Below, in pieces: positions 44,532-54,098 of a stretch of 64,000 nt of DNA. The notes beneath the pieces were generated by a model, which worked only from the letters and a program-made list of their open reading frames with translations, was not told the origin of the DNA and made no database searches. The stretch comes from Pseudomonas sp. L5B5 (GTDB lineage Bacteria; Pseudomonadota; Gammaproteobacteria; Pseudomonadales; Pseudomonadaceae): the NCBI RefSeq assembly GCF_020520285.1, contig NZ_CP084742.1, positions 992,001 through 1,056,000 of the forward strand, in the 5' to 3' direction. Both the position numbers and the translations under genes were made by a program. Each line of letters begins with the position of its first letter. Positions within the stretch are counted from its first letter, which is position 1.

Positions 44532-45107
44532 CTACATCTCGGCAATCGCCCATTTCATAATACTTCGCTCAAACGGGGACAGCTGCATCCCATCCAGGCG
44601 GATCGCCAAGTGTCGTAACTTGTTCAGCAGGTCATTCAAGTTGTCAGATGGAAGAATTGAACTCTTAATACGCGTCGAGACCTGCGTGGGAATCCCATAT
44701 TCGTCCAGCGCCGTCAGTAAGGGATCGTGAAAAAGGTTCTCCATCTGCTCAGAGAAGAAGCTGAAGCCTCCTGGCTCAATATTGCGCTGGGTGAAGACAT
44801 CCGCCTGGATCTTGCTTATGGCCATAAAATCACGAGGAAGGCGATAGCACAGGACGTTACGGATAAACTTGAGACGAAGGTTGAGCGCTTCGCTCGCAGT
44901 GGTGCCCGTTCGGTTAGTGTCGATTGCGTTCTGCAGATACGCCGAGAAATCTTTCTCCATTCGGACAGAGTTGATATGAAAGGCGAGCTGAGGGCCTGAA
45001 GTGATTCCATAATCCATCAGTTTGGTCTGAAGGTGATCACAGACTAAGGTGCACACGTATTCGAGCTGGTTTTGTTCAGGGTGAATAGCCCCGGGTTTCG
45101 TAGACAC
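44532..45107 (-). CDS. Uncharacterised protein at the right border of the ICE
   Basis: A frame of 191 residues starting at GTG 45107 inside the 31-bp repeat. It has a helical, mixed-charge composition (YVCTLVCDHLQTKLMDYGI, ALNLRLKFIRNVLCYRLPRD, IMKWAIAEM) and no known motif. The start is doubtful: AGAGG is immediately adjacent to the GTG, too close for a ribosome site, so the true start may be internal or the gene may have lost its original 5' end at the repeat. Its lower GC content supports foreign origin. Confidence 0.5.
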   Translation of the reverse strand: MSTKPGAIHPEQNQLEYVCTLVCDHLQTKLMDYGITSGPQLAFHINSVRMEKDFSAYLQNAIDTNRTGTTASEALNLRLKFIRNVLCYRLPRDFMAISKIQADVFTQRNIEPGGFSFFSEQMENLFHDPLLTALDEYGIPTQVSTRIKSSILPSDNLNDLLNKLRHLAIRLDGMQLSPFERSIMKWAIAEM

Positions 45108-45119
45108 CTCTTTGCCTTA
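45089..45119 (-). repeat. 31-bp inverted repeat, right copy
   Basis: Exact reverse complement of 2243-2273. On this strand it begins CCCCGGGTTTCG and ends CTCTTTGCCTTA. It is the last recognisable ICE-side sequence before the antiporter gene, 34 bp away. Confidence 0.75.
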
Positions 45120-45153
45120 AATGGACTGCCCTGGCACATTTCAGTTGCAGCCA

Positions 45154-46497
45154 TCAGGAGATCCTCTCCTTCGACGCTTCGTATCTGGCAAGGAGCGGCT
45201 GGACACTCAACCCATGCAGCATAATGCTCAACGCCACCACTGACAGCACCAGGTTGATGCTTTGCTCGGCCAAGGTAGGAAGCAGGCCATGATTCAGGGC
45301 ATAGAACAGGTAGTAGAAGCTGCCGATACCTCGGATGCCAAACCACCCTAAAAGCCTTCGCTGGCGGATATCTAGCATTCCTCGAGCCGGGAACAGCAAG
45401 ATGCTGATGGGGCGAATGACAAAAAACAAGGCGCCGGCAACCAGCACTGCCCACCAGTCCCAATGCTCAATGAGCACTACCCCGAGCAGGGTCACCAGAA
45501 ATACTTCCATTGCCCGTTCGATCAGGCTACCGAAAGCCAGCATGTCACCCAACATGATCCCCGCTGCTACCTGCGAGTCGTCGAGCCCTTTCACATCGCC
45601 TTTGACGGCTAGCTCCGGTGCCACGTGCTGGTGCCCCACCACAGGCTGTACCAAATGTTCAGCAGCCGGCTCTTCTGGACTATTGGCGGTCTGAACCTCC
45701 GCCTGCCGCAAACCCAGGCCCGCAGCGAACACTGCGAGGAACCCATAAGCCTGTATCGACTCGGCGCTCACGTATGCCAACGCTATCAGGGCAAGGGCCA
45801 GATAGTCATTGGGCGAGACGGTGCTGTCGTCGTTGCGCAGACGCAAGAACAGCGTGAGCTTGCCCAGGCCGCGCCCCATCCAGTAGCCAAGCAACAGGCC
45901 TGCGGTTACTGCCCACAGCATGTCCTTGAGCAACCAGTCACTGAACCAGGCCTGTCCATTGTCCTGTTGCAGGAACAGTCCAAGCATGACGAAGGGAAAC
46001 GCCACGCCGTCGTTGAGCCCTGCCTCACCCGACAAGCTGAAACGGACAAGATCATCGTCCTGTGCATCAACCACCTGCACCAGGGTTGCCAGAACGGGGT
46101 CAGTGGGTGCGAGGATCGCCCCGATCAGTAGCGAGACTCCCCAACCCAAGTTCAGGCCGTAATGCAGCACCAGCGTTACCCCAGCAATGCACGTCAACAT
46201 CACCGGCCCCGCTAGAAAAAAGGCGCTGCACCAACGGCGGTTGTGCAAAGGCAGGCGCAATTTCAAACCATTGAAGAATAGCGAAAATAACACCGCGACC
46301 TCTGTGAGGTGCTCCATCCACCCGCTCGACTTGCTCAAATCCAGCTGAAGAAAACCCAGCCCCGATGTACCCAGGCCGATACCCAGGGCAAGGCACACTA
46401 CAGACGAGGTCACAGGGATCCAGCGCAGGTAGGAGGATGAGAGTGCGAGCAGCAGCAAGACTGCGCCCAGCATGGCGAACCAGACGATGAAGGTCAT
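45154..46497 (-). CDS. CPA1-type Na+/H+ antiporter
   Basis: A 447-residue polytopic cation:proton antiporter with about 12 transmembrane helices. Family features: LGIGLGTSGLGFLQLDL, GAILAPTDPVLATLVQV (the TDP motif near 130) and SGEAGLNDGVAFPFVMLGLFLQ (the catalytic ND pair near 160). It exchanges Na+ or K+ for H+ at the inner membrane. A hydrophilic insertion (about 270-310) sits in the middle. ATG 46497. It is convergent with nothing of the ICE and marks the chromosomal side of the right border. Confidence 0.88.
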   Translation of the reverse strand: MTFIVWFAMLGAVLLLLALSSSYLRWIPVTSSVVCLALGIGLGTSGLGFLQLDLSKSSGWMEHLTEVAVLFSLFFNGLKLRLPLHNRRWCSAFFLAGPVMLTCIAGVTLVLHYGLNLGWGVSLLIGAILAPTDPVLATLVQVVDAQDDDLVRFSLSGEAGLNDGVAFPFVMLGLFLQQDNGQAWFSDWLLKDMLWAVTAGLLLGYWMGRGLGKLTLFLRLRNDDSTVSPNDYLALALIALAYVSAESIQAYGFLAVFAAGLGLRQAEVQTANSPEEPAAEHLVQPVVGHQHVAPELAVKGDVKGLDDSQVAAGIMLGDMLAFGSLIERAMEVFLVTLLGVVLIEHWDWWAVLVAGALFFVIRPISILLFPARGMLDIRQRRLLGWFGIRGIGSFYYLFYALNHGLLPTLAEQSINLVLSVVALSIMLHGLSVQPLLARYEASKERIS

Positions 46498-46661
46498 CTG
46501 CGCAGAAGCCTAGGGAAAGTTTTCGAGTATTTTTTTGACTTTCCGGCACGCAACGGCGTTCCGCTGCACTTAGTGAATTCACCCAATACCTCGGGAAATG
46601 TAAAAAAAATTTCAGCACTCCGCTGCCGTCAAACCCTCTAGATCGCAGTGGAGATTACGTC

Positions 46662-46990
46662 ATGAAATTCGCCCAGTTTTGCCAATGGCTCGCCAACCAC
46701 GCCGGTAAACCGAACACCTTTTTGATCGCCGTGGTGTTGATTGCCATGTGGGCTGCATCTGGGTCTTGGTTTCACTACAAAGATACGTGGCAACTTATCG
46801 TCAACACGTGGACCACCGTCATCACATTCCTGATGGTTTTTCTGATTCAGAACACCTAAAACCGGGATAACGACATCATCCACGTGAAGCTCGACGAACT
46901 GATCCGCGCTACGGGCAGGCGGCTGCGGATGCCATTGATATTGAAGGTGGCGATCTTCAGCGCTTTCATGCGTCAGGGTCACTCACGTGA
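46662..46990 (+). pseudogene. Low-affinity iron permease family gene, copy 1, broken
   Basis: ATG 46662 opens a protein beginning FCQWLANHAGKPNTFLIA with two membrane segments ([31 protein letters not shown]). A TAA at 46857-46859 stands where the paralogue at 48.3 kb has CAG (QNTQNRD), and the frame goes on readably as NRDNDIIHVKLDELIRAT. A second lesion, a frameshift near 46913, precedes the last helical part. The family is a small membrane protein of unsettled function despite its name. Confidence 0.8.
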
Positions 46991-47208
46991 GCCTGCACGG
47001 CATCTTCCAGTGCCCGAATATCTGCCTCGTCGGCCAACGCCTTCAGCGCCAACCAGTCATCCCAGTCAATGGAACCATCGTCCCGCAGCGCCTCGGCGGT
47101 GCAAACCAGTTCATGGTAGTAAGCATCCGGCGATTCGCGCCGGTAGCTGATGTCGTCGTACTGCGCGTACCAGGCTTCAAGTTCAGGAATGCTGCGTTCG
47201 ATGCTCAT
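46966..47208 (-). CDS. Conserved hypothetical acidic protein
   Basis: An 80-residue acidic protein from ATG 47208 (GAGG 8 bases upstream). It reads SIPELEAWYAQYDDISYRR, SPDAYYHELVCTAEAL, SIDWDDWLALKALADEAD. No known motif; likely a Pseudomonas hypothetical. Its 3' end overlaps the relic of the iron permease gene by about 25 bases. Confidence 0.6.
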   Translation of the reverse strand: MSIERSIPELEAWYAQYDDISYRRESPDAYYHELVCTAEALRDDGSIDWDDWLALKALADEADIRALEDAVQAHVSDPDA

Positions 47209-47374
47209 GACGGCCACCTCGTTCTATCCCTGCTAGTGAGAGCCCAAGCGCTGCGCAATGTTCAACCGCAACTGTCAGTCGGTCAGCCTCCCTACCGCTG
47301 AAGTAGTGCATTGGAACTTCTCACCCCTTCCGAGACGTCCCACATCCACACCTGGCGAAAATGGAGATTGAACG

Positions 47375-47913
47375 ATGAGTGCAAAACTGAGTGGCAAGCG
47401 CGTAGCCTTTCTGGTCACCGATGGCTTCGAACAAGTGGAGTTGACCGGACCTCGTGAAGCCTTGCAGAAAAACGGGGCCGTGGTCGACATTCTGAGTGAC
47501 AAGGAAGGCACTGTCCGCGGCTGGAACCATGACAAGCCGGCCGACTAGTTTGCGGTGGACGCGACATTCGACAGCGCCCCCTCGACCTTTACGATGCCAT
47601 CGTACTACCGGGTGGGGTACAAAATTCCGTCACCATCCGCCTGATACCTGGCGCCCAGAAACTGGTCAACAGCCACAACTCGCCCAGCAAGCCACTGGCG
47701 GTAATCTGCCACGGTGCCTGGCTGCTGGTATCGAGTGGATTGGCCAAGGGCAAACGGATGACCAGTTACAAGACCTTGGAGGATGATATCCGCAATGCAG
47801 GTGGCCACTAGGTAGATGAAGAGGTAGTGGTGGACGGCAACCTGATCAGCAGCCGCAAGCCGGATGACATCCCCGCCTTCAGCGAGCAATTGATCAAAGC
47901 CCTTGCTGGCTAG
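47375..47913 (+). pseudogene. DJ-1/PfpI-family glutamine-amidotransferase-like gene, broken
   Basis: The 5' part (GKRVAFLVTDGFEQVELTGP) and the later PLAVICHGAWLLVSSGL (catalytic Cys elbow) and [19 protein letters not shown] identify a PfpI/YhbO-like protein. Inactivation is triple: TAG at 47546-47548 (between ADxFAVDA), a one-base frameshift near 47580 in a C-rich run, and TAG at 47809-47811 (GGHxVDEE, Trp expected). The original would be about 180 residues. PfpI proteins act as deglycase or general stress proteins. Confidence 0.85.
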
Positions 47914-48066
47914 CTTCCTGCCCCATGAACTGGCAAACAACTAGTTTGCCAGTTCAACAAGCCCGCGCCGTTTGCCCCGGAATGGCAGGCATGTCAAGCT
48001 GGGGAAGACGAGCCGGGGCAACAGATGGATGCAGGTGCGGCAGGCATTCGTCCACGGTAGTCAGGC

Positions 48067-48231
48067 TTACACTTTTTTTTCCACGTCCCTGGGTGGTTTC
48101 GCGGGGCCTTGCGGGTCCACTTGAGGGTCATCCAGCTCCGGAGAGTCCGGATCGAACCCCAGGTCCTGATCCGTCGTTGAATGATCGGAAGAATGGGGGC
48201 CTTTCTGCCGCTGATCGTCGGGTTTGTTCAT
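48067..48231 (-). CDS. Small charged hypothetical protein
   Basis: A 54-residue hydrophilic protein from ATG 48231: NKPDDQRQKGPHSSDHSTTD, LGFDPDSPELDDPQVDP, ending RDVEKKV. It is disordered in character and resembles small Pseudomonas proteins of unknown function. A longer reading starts at 48396 but overlaps the permease pseudogene. Confidence 0.45.
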   Translation of the reverse strand: MNKPDDQRQKGPHSSDHSTTDQDLGFDPDSPELDDPQVDPQGPAKPPRDVEKKV

Positions 48232-48322
48232 CATCCAGTCTCCGAAGTGTGAGAAGTGTGGTTTGTTCACCGTCACGGCCTTGCCCATATCTGAACAACG
48301 CCATGGCTTGATCTTGACCACG

Positions 48323-48701
48323 TCAATGGGAGTCCTCCCTGTCCGGCCCCGCTTCGTCGTGTTCCCCCAGTTGCTGGTATCGCTTTCGAAGCGCATCGAG
48401 TTCAGCAGACCCTATATCCTCAAGGTCGAGCAACGCCTTGTGCGCCCGCTGGGTAGTGCGCAATAGTTCGTCAAGTTTTATGTGCAACTCGTCGCTATCA
48501 CGGTTTTGGGTATTCTGGATCAGGAACACCATCAGGAATGTGATGATCGTGGTCGACGTATTGATAACCAGCTGCCATGTGTCGTTGAAATGAAATAGAG
48601 GCCCGCTTACGCCCAAGAACGATCAACATCAAGGCAATAACGAAGGTCAACGGCCGCCCGCTGTGGTTGGCTAGCCATTGTGCAAACCGATCAAACTTCA
48701 T
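48323..48701 (-). pseudogene. Low-affinity iron permease family gene, copy 2, frameshifted
   Basis: ATG 48701 begins KFDRFAQWLANHSGRPLTFV and runs into the wrong frame at a run of three C (48612-48614 on the plus strand). Removing one base joins it to [34 protein letters not shown] and the C-terminal helix [18 protein letters not shown] ending at 48323. The reconstructed protein is about 126 residues, a typical length, paralogous to the broken copy at 46.66 kb. Confidence 0.85.
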
Positions 48702-48866
48702 GGCTGAGCCTCCTTCATGGTGTACCTCAGTGGAACCCTGGCATCCGGTGGAAGATTGCAACTACGGTAAAGTTCCCCTTTTTGCATGGCATCCACTCGT
48801 CAATCCCGCTGAACAATCTGGTCCAGCTGCCTGTCGCTACTGTTAAGTACAGGAGCGCAGGGGGCT

Positions 48867-49787
48867 ATGGTGAGTGAGATCCGCATTGGAATTTCCGGTT
48901 GGCGCTATGGCCCATGGCGCAAGAATTTCTACCCCGAGGGGCTGCGCCAGGACGACGAGCTGGCATTTGCCTCGCGGGCAGTCAACAGTATCGAAATCAA
49001 CGGTTCGTTCTACGCACTGCAAACCCCCGAGCGCTATGGCAAGTGGCGTGACGAGACACCGCAGGGATTCGTGTTCTCGGTCAAGGCGCCGCGCTACATC
49101 ACCCACGTATGCAGGCTCCGCGAAATCGACGAGGCGCTTGCCAACTTCTTCGCATCGGGCCCCTTGCTGCTGGGTGACAAGCTGGGCCCCTTCCTGTGGC
49201 AGTTTCCCCCAAACCTGAAATTCGACGCACAGCGCTTCAGCGACTTTCTGGCCAAGCTGCCACGCGACCGCAAAGCCGCTCGCAGCTTTGCGCGCCACGC
49301 CGCCGAACGCCTGCAAGGCAACGGGAGCACTGCCGTGCCGGGTAATGCGCGCCTGCGCCACGCCGTGGAAATCCGCCACCCCAGCTTCCTCTGCGACACC
49401 TTCATCAACCTGCTATGCAAGCACAAGGTTGCCCTGGTGGTCGCCGACACCGCCGGCAAATGGCCCTATGTGGAAGAGATCACGGCCAATTTCGTGTACC
49501 TGCGCCTGCATGGCGATGTCGAACTGTACAGCAGCGGCTACACGGCCAGGGCGCTGCGCCGCTGGCGCCTGCGCATCCAAGCCTGGGCTGCGGGCAGCCA
49601 GCCTGAGGATGCTCAGCGTGTGGTGCGCCGCGCCCCGGCAAAACGCAACTCCCGTGACGTTTACTGCTACTTCGACAACGACCAGAAAGTCCATGCCCCC
49701 TACGATGCCCGCCGCCTGCTGGACAAGCTAGGCCTTGACGGCGAGCTGGTGACCGAACTAGGCGTCGAGCCGCAGGAGCCGCTATGA
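48867..49787 (+). CDS. DUF72-family protein
   Basis: A 306-residue TIM-barrel protein of the DUF72/YecE family: IRIGISGWRYGPWRKNFYP, FASRAVNSIEINGSFYALQ, FVFSVKAPRYITH, FLWQFPPNLKFDA and DVYCYFDNDQKVHAPYDA. The activity is unknown; metal or phosphate binding has been proposed for the family. First gene of a four-gene overlapping operon with EEP, clsB and ybhN-like genes. Confidence 0.9.
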   Translation: MVSEIRIGISGWRYGPWRKNFYPEGLRQDDELAFASRAVNSIEINGSFYALQTPERYGKWRDETPQGFVFSVKAPRYITHVCRLREIDEALANFFASGPLLLGDKLGPFLWQFPPNLKFDAQRFSDFLAKLPRDRKAARSFARHAAERLQGNGSTAVPGNARLRHAVEIRHPSFLCDTFINLLCKHKVALVVADTAGKWPYVEEITANFVYLRLHGDVELYSSGYTARALRRWRLRIQAWAAGSQPEDAQRVVRRAPAKRNSRDVYCYFDNDQKVHAPYDARRLLDKLGLDGELVTELGVEPQEPL

Positions 49788-50557
49788 ACCCGACACTGCC
49801 CGCCCCCCGCTGCATCATTGACAAGGTCACCGCCGTACATCGCCTGACGGTACTGACCCTCAATGTGCACAAAGGCTTCACCCTGTTCAACCGCCGCTTC
49901 ATTTTACCCGAGCTGCGCGAGGCGGTACGCTCGACCGGCGCCGACCTGGTGTTTCTTCAGGAGGTGCATGGCAGTCATCAACACCATGCCGAGCGCTATC
50001 CTAAGTGGCCACAGACACCCCAATACGAATTCCTCGCCGGCAGCATGTGGCCGCAATTCGCCTATGGCTGCAATGCGGTCTACCCCCATGGCGACCATGG
50101 CAACGCCCTGCTGTCCAAGTTCCCCATCCGTGCCCATGACAACCTGGATGTTTCGGTCCGTGGCAACGAAGAACGGGGCCTGCTGCATTGCCAGCTGGAA
50201 GTGCCGGGCCATGAACAGGTGCACACAGTCTGCGTACACCTGGGCCTGCGTGAAGAGCATCGTCAGCGTCAGGTCGGCCTGCTGCTGGCATTGCTTGACA
50301 GCCTGCCGCCGGATAAGCCCGTGATCGTCGCCGGCGACTTCAACGACTGGCGCCTGAAAGCAGATGCGCGGCTGTCGGGACACCTGGTGGAGGCTTTCGG
50401 CAAGCCGGCACGCAGCTTTCCAGCGCGCTTGCCGATGCTGCGGCTGGACCGCATCTACCTGCGTAACGCACAAGCTTGCGAAGCACGGGTGTTGTCCAGA
50501 TACCCATGGTCCCACCTCTCCGACCATGCCCCGCTGGTGGCGCAGGTGACGCTATGA
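49784..50557 (+). CDS. Endonuclease/exonuclease/phosphatase (EEP) family protein, YbhP-like
   Basis: A 257-residue EEP-fold metal-dependent phosphoesterase. Active-site motifs: TLNVHKGF (N near 27), FLQEVHG (E near 56), VIVAGDFNDWRL (D/N near 186) and SDHAPLVAQV (H near 249). In E. coli the homologue ybhP lies just before clsB and ybhN, the order seen here. Substrate unknown, perhaps a lipid phosphodiester. Overlaps both neighbours by four bases. Confidence 0.87.
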   Translation: MNPTLPAPRCIIDKVTAVHRLTVLTLNVHKGFTLFNRRFILPELREAVRSTGADLVFLQEVHGSHQHHAERYPKWPQTPQYEFLAGSMWPQFAYGCNAVYPHGDHGNALLSKFPIRAHDNLDVSVRGNEERGLLHCQLEVPGHEQVHTVCVHLGLREEHRQRQVGLLLALLDSLPPDKPVIVAGDFNDWRLKADARLSGHLVEAFGKPARSFPARLPMLRLDRIYLRNAQACEARVLSRYPWSHLSDHAPLVAQVTL

Positions 50558-51756
50558 AGCAGCCTTGGTGCGACGACAACCGCGTCGAGTTGCTAATAAA
50601 CGGCGAGCAGTATTACTCCCGCGTATTCGAGGCCATGGCCCAGGCACGCCAGGAAATCCTCCTGGAAACCTTCATCATTTACGACGACAAGGTCGGTCAA
50701 CCCTTGCGCCAAGCCCTGATCGATGCCGCGCGGCGCGGGGTGCGGGTCGAGGTGGCGGTGGACGGCTACGGCACCGCCGACCTGCCTGACGAGTTCATCT
50801 CGTCGATGACCGAGGCCGGGGTGCGGGTCCATTCGTTCGATCCGCAACCACGGCTGGTGGGCATGCGCACCAACCTGTTTCGCCGCTTGCACCGCAAGAT
50901 CCTGGTGATCGACGGGCAACGCGCCTTCATCGGCGGCATCAATTACAGTGCCGACCACCTGGGTGACTTCGGTCCACAGGCCAAGCAGGACTACGCCGTG
51001 GAGGTCGTCGGCCCGGTGGTGGCCCAGGTGCATGCTTCTTCCTGCCGCATGCTCGCACCGGTGCTGGATGCCGCCAGCAGGGTTCAGCCGGGCGGCATCG
51101 CTTCAGGCACGGCCAGCGCCGTGCTGGTGGAACGCGACAACCAGCGCCATCGCAACGATATCGAAGCCTGCTACCTGCAAGTTTTCCGTGAAGCAAGGCA
51201 ACGAATCGTCGTGGCCAACGCCTATTTCTTCCCCGGCTACCTCTTGCTGCGCGAATTGCGCAACGCCGCCCGGCGCGGGGTCGAGGTGACGCTGATCCTC
51301 CAGGGGCAACCGGACATGCGCTGGGTGCGTGCGCTCTCGCGGCTGCTCTACAACTACCTGTTGCGCGACGACGTGCGCATCCATGAGTACTGCCAGCGGC
51401 CGCTCCATGGCAAGGTTGCGTTGGTGGACAACGACTGGTCCACCGTTGGCTCAAGCAACCTCGACCCACTGAGCCTGTCGTTCAACCTTGAGGCCAACCT
51501 GCTGATCCGCGACCCCGCGTTCAACGAACAGCTGTACCAGCACTTGACCGAACTTAGCCGGGAGTACTGCGAAACCGTGACGCTGGAGCGCATGGTGCGC
51601 GGCTACTGGTGGCGTGCTCCGCTGATCTTTCTGGGCTTCCACATCACGCGCTATTTCCCGCGGATCGCCGGCTGGTTTCCGGCGCACCGGCAGCGCCTGC
51701 AGTCGCTGCAAGCCGACGGCGAGGCCCCCGCCGACTACCAGGGGGGCAAGACCTGA
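50554..51756 (+). CDS. clsB: Cardiolipin synthase B (phospholipase D family)
   Basis: A 400-residue phospholipase-D-type transphosphatidylase making cardiolipin from phosphatidylglycerol. Two HKD motifs: LHRKILVIDGQRAFIGGIN (about 111-129) and LHGKVALVDNDWSTVGSSN (about 284-302). The C-terminus has a membrane-associating WWRAPLIFLGF segment. ATG 50554 overlaps the EEP stop and excludes 26 residues of an upstream extension; the stop overlaps the next start by one base. Confidence 0.92.
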   Translation: MKQPWCDDNRVELLINGEQYYSRVFEAMAQARQEILLETFIIYDDKVGQPLRQALIDAARRGVRVEVAVDGYGTADLPDEFISSMTEAGVRVHSFDPQPRLVGMRTNLFRRLHRKILVIDGQRAFIGGINYSADHLGDFGPQAKQDYAVEVVGPVVAQVHASSCRMLAPVLDAASRVQPGGIASGTASAVLVERDNQRHRNDIEACYLQVFREARQRIVVANAYFFPGYLLLRELRNAARRGVEVTLILQGQPDMRWVRALSRLLYNYLLRDDVRIHEYCQRPLHGKVALVDNDWSTVGSSNLDPLSLSFNLEANLLIRDPAFNEQLYQHLTELSREYCETVTLERMVRGYWWRAPLIFLGFHITRYFPRIAGWFPAHRQRLQSLQADGEAPADYQGGKT

Positions 51757-52714
51757 TGGCCACTTCACGCTGGAAGACCTGGGGCAAACGCTTGCTGACC
51801 GTGCTGTTCCTGGTATTGATACCCGCACTGCTGTTCACTCTGGCGCGTAACCTGGACTGGAACGAAGTCCGCCAGTCGCTGGTGGCGTACCGGCCCTCGA
51901 CCCTGGCCTTGGGGTTGCTGCTGGCCCTGTGCAGCTACCTGGTATTCGCCGGTTACGACCTGCTCGCCCGCGCCTATACCGGCCACCGTCTGCCAGCCCG
52001 GCAGGTGCTGCCGGTAGCGTTCGTCTGCTATGCGTTCAACCTTAACTTCACCACTTGGGTCGGTGGCGTTGCCCTGCGTTATCGCCTGTACAGCCGGCTG
52101 AGCCTGGATAACCCAACCATCACCCGCATTCTCACCTTGGGGCTGTTGACCAACTGGATGGGCTACCTGCTGGTGGCCGGCACGGTATTCGCCCTAGGCT
52201 TCGTCAAGCTGCCGGAAAGCTGGGGGTGGGTGCCAGCGGCCTGCGCCTGATCGGCGTTTTGATGGTAGCGGTGGCGTTGGCTTACCTGTGCGCCTGCGCC
52301 TTCGCCAAGCGGCGCACGTGGGCGCTGCGCGGGCACGAAATCACCCTGCCGAGCCTGCGTATGGCGCTATGCCAGGTGGCGCTGGGTGCAAGCAACTGGG
52401 CGCTGATGGCAGCGCTGATTCACCTGCTGTTGCCGCCTGAGCTGTTCTATCCCTCGGTGCTGGGTGTGTTGCTGATCAGTTGCGTCGCCGGGGTGGTCGC
52501 GCACATTCCCGCCGGGCTCGGCGTACTGGAAGCCGTATTCCTGGCGCTGCTCCACGGCCAGCTAGGCCAAGGCACCCTGGTTGCCGCACTGCTCGGCTAT
52601 CGGACGTTATACTACCTGATCCCGCTGCTGTTGGCGGTGGTGACCTACCTGATCCTCGAAAAGCGTGCAAAGGCCTTGCGCAGACAGGCCGGGGCAGCCC
52701 TCGACAAGCGCTGA
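51756..52714 (+). pseudogene. YbhN-like membrane protein (LPG-synthase TM domain) with a frameshift
   Basis: The frame from ATG 51756 encodes half of a UPF0104/YbhN-like integral membrane protein (LLALCSYLVFAGYDLLAR, NLNFTTWVGGVALRYRLYS) and falls out of frame at a run of five G (52223-52229, around TGGGGGTGGG). The other frame continues exactly with VGASGLRLIGVL, CVAGVVAHIPAGLGVLEAVF and a C-terminal basic tail ending at 52714. One missing G explains it. The original would be about 319 residues with 8 membrane segments. A sequencing error in the G run cannot be excluded. Confidence 0.85.
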
Positions 52715-52741
52715 CGGGCCCTGGTGCCCGGGAGGTATATC

Positions 52742-53170
52742 ATGCGATTCGCTCTGTACATAGAAATGCTGGGCACCCTGAGCAGCGGGCAGGTGTTAGC
52801 CTAAGGTTGCGACGTGGTCGCCCGCTCATCCAGCGAGGCGGTCAAACCGGTGCCGCAACACACCTGTTACAGCTACAGCAACATGCCCGCTGAGGCGATT
52901 GCCTGGTCGTGCAGTAATGAAAGCAAGGAGATGTTGAACAGCGAGAAGCGTCGGGTGGAACGTTGCCCCGACGGCAGCGTTGGCAGCTGTATCGCGCCAC
53001 TGACGCAGGAGACACTGGCCAACCCCGATGCCGCTGGGCGTGATGAACCCGCTACCCGACCTGCTCTACCCAAGGATGCGCGGATCATCACCTACTACTA
53101 CGACCCCCCCAGCCTGGGCCAGGCCCGCAGCGACTGCGAACGCAACAACGGGATCTGGCAGACCCATTGA
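52742..53170 (+). pseudogene. Small exported Pseudomonas protein with premature stop
   Basis: ATG 52742 (GGGAGGTA upstream) encodes a signal peptide (MLGTLSSGQVLA) that ends at TAA 52802-52804, exactly at the expected cleavage site. The frame continues as GCDVVARSSSEAVKPVPQ, IAWSCSNESKEML, GSCIAPLTQETLA, ITYYYDPPSLGQARSDCE. The mature part has several Cys and resembles small secreted Pseudomonas proteins of unknown function. A start at GTG 52814 is unlikely to be used. Confidence 0.75.
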
Positions 53171-53267
53171 GGGCGTAACCCAAACCAGATGCGTGACGGG
53201 TGAGTTTCTACATGATCTGAACGACGTCCTGTCGCCCTCCCGTCTCACATCTGTAAGCCACTGGGCC

Positions 53268-53488
53268 TCACGGCGAAATCGGGTCACTCGCCGGGAATGC
53301 TTCATCCAGTGCATTATCGACATTGGGCTCTTTCGACTGAGCCAACTCACCATACTTGCAGTCGCTCATCCGACAGAGCTCGCCGTTGCGATGGCCCGTC
53401 GCACAGGCTTCGCAGCAATAGGCTTTACCATTCTGGACAATAACACGGTGCGAAAACAATGGTTGCAGGAACAGCATTGCTCGTTCAT
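53268..53488 (-). pseudogene. Metallothionein-like gene with a frameshift
   Basis: The 3' frame carries VQNGKAYCCEACATGHRNG and LCRMSDCKYGELAQ, the core of Pseudomonas metallothioneins (BmtA/PmtA), then a VDNALDEAFPASDPISP tail. The 5' end of the protein, MNEQCCSCNHC from ATG 53488, is in another frame; a one-base slip near 53445-53455 separates them. If the C in GELC and K-Y in DCKY are compared with relatives, one metal-binding Cys (K-C) also seems lost. Metallothioneins bind zinc, cadmium or copper. Confidence 0.75.
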
Positions 53489-53946
53489 TTCGGCTCTCTC
53501 CCTTCGTCATCGGGTACAACATCATCGGTCCACGGCTCGCCGTCCAGCGGCGCGGAGCGGGCCAATTTGGCCTCGTACAGGCCGAAACCGCCACCGATCT
53601 CGTGGGCCTCCACCTGGCGCAAGGCCTTGTCCGCCGGGCAGCCGCTGCCAGGCTCATCCGGCTCGCGGGCACCGGTCTCATCGAGCAACGTATCGGGGCT
53701 CAGGTCATCGAGGGTGACATTGTCCTCGTGCAGGCTGTCACTCAACGCCTCGCCGCCGGTCATGCCGCTTTCGGCGACACGTCGGGGCGGGTAGTACTCG
53801 GCAAGCTCCCGCGCCGGACGTTCGTCGCCGACATACCCCTGGCGTTCATCGCGGCGTTCGCTGAAATCCAGCTCGTGGACGCTGCCCATGCGGTCCTCGG
53901 TGTCGTCGAACTCAATAGGCAGTCTTGGGTCATCAGGTGTGGACAT
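53485..53946 (-). CDS. Conserved acidic Pseudomonas protein (HPr-related / serine kinase-like annotation)
   Basis: A 153-residue hydrophilic, acidic protein: PIEFDDTEDRMGSVHELDF, ERPARELAEYYPPRRVAES, GMTGGEALSDSLHEDNVTL. I recognise it as a type of Pseudomonas protein variously annotated as HPr-related or serine kinase/phosphatase without evidence. No enzymatic motif can be seen and it is probably mostly disordered. It overlaps the metallothionein start by four bases, thus the same leftward operon, and is divergent from ligD. Confidence 0.65.
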   Translation of the reverse strand: MSTPDDPRLPIEFDDTEDRMGSVHELDFSERRDERQGYVGDERPARELAEYYPPRRVAESGMTGGEALSDSLHEDNVTLDDLSPDTLLDETGAREPDEPGSGCPADKALRQVEAHEIGGGFGLYEAKLARSAPLDGEPWTDDVVPDDEGREPK

Positions 53947-54098
53947 GAACGTTCTCCATCTGTGGACACCCGGTCGACCCTGCCCGGCGGCAAATGATTC
54001 AGAGTTTCTGCCAGCCCCCCACCTCTCGCATTTTTTGAACTCCTAGCGCCACCGCCGCCTCCCAATCCTGAGACCCGCGACCTCTTCCGGAGCCCGTC

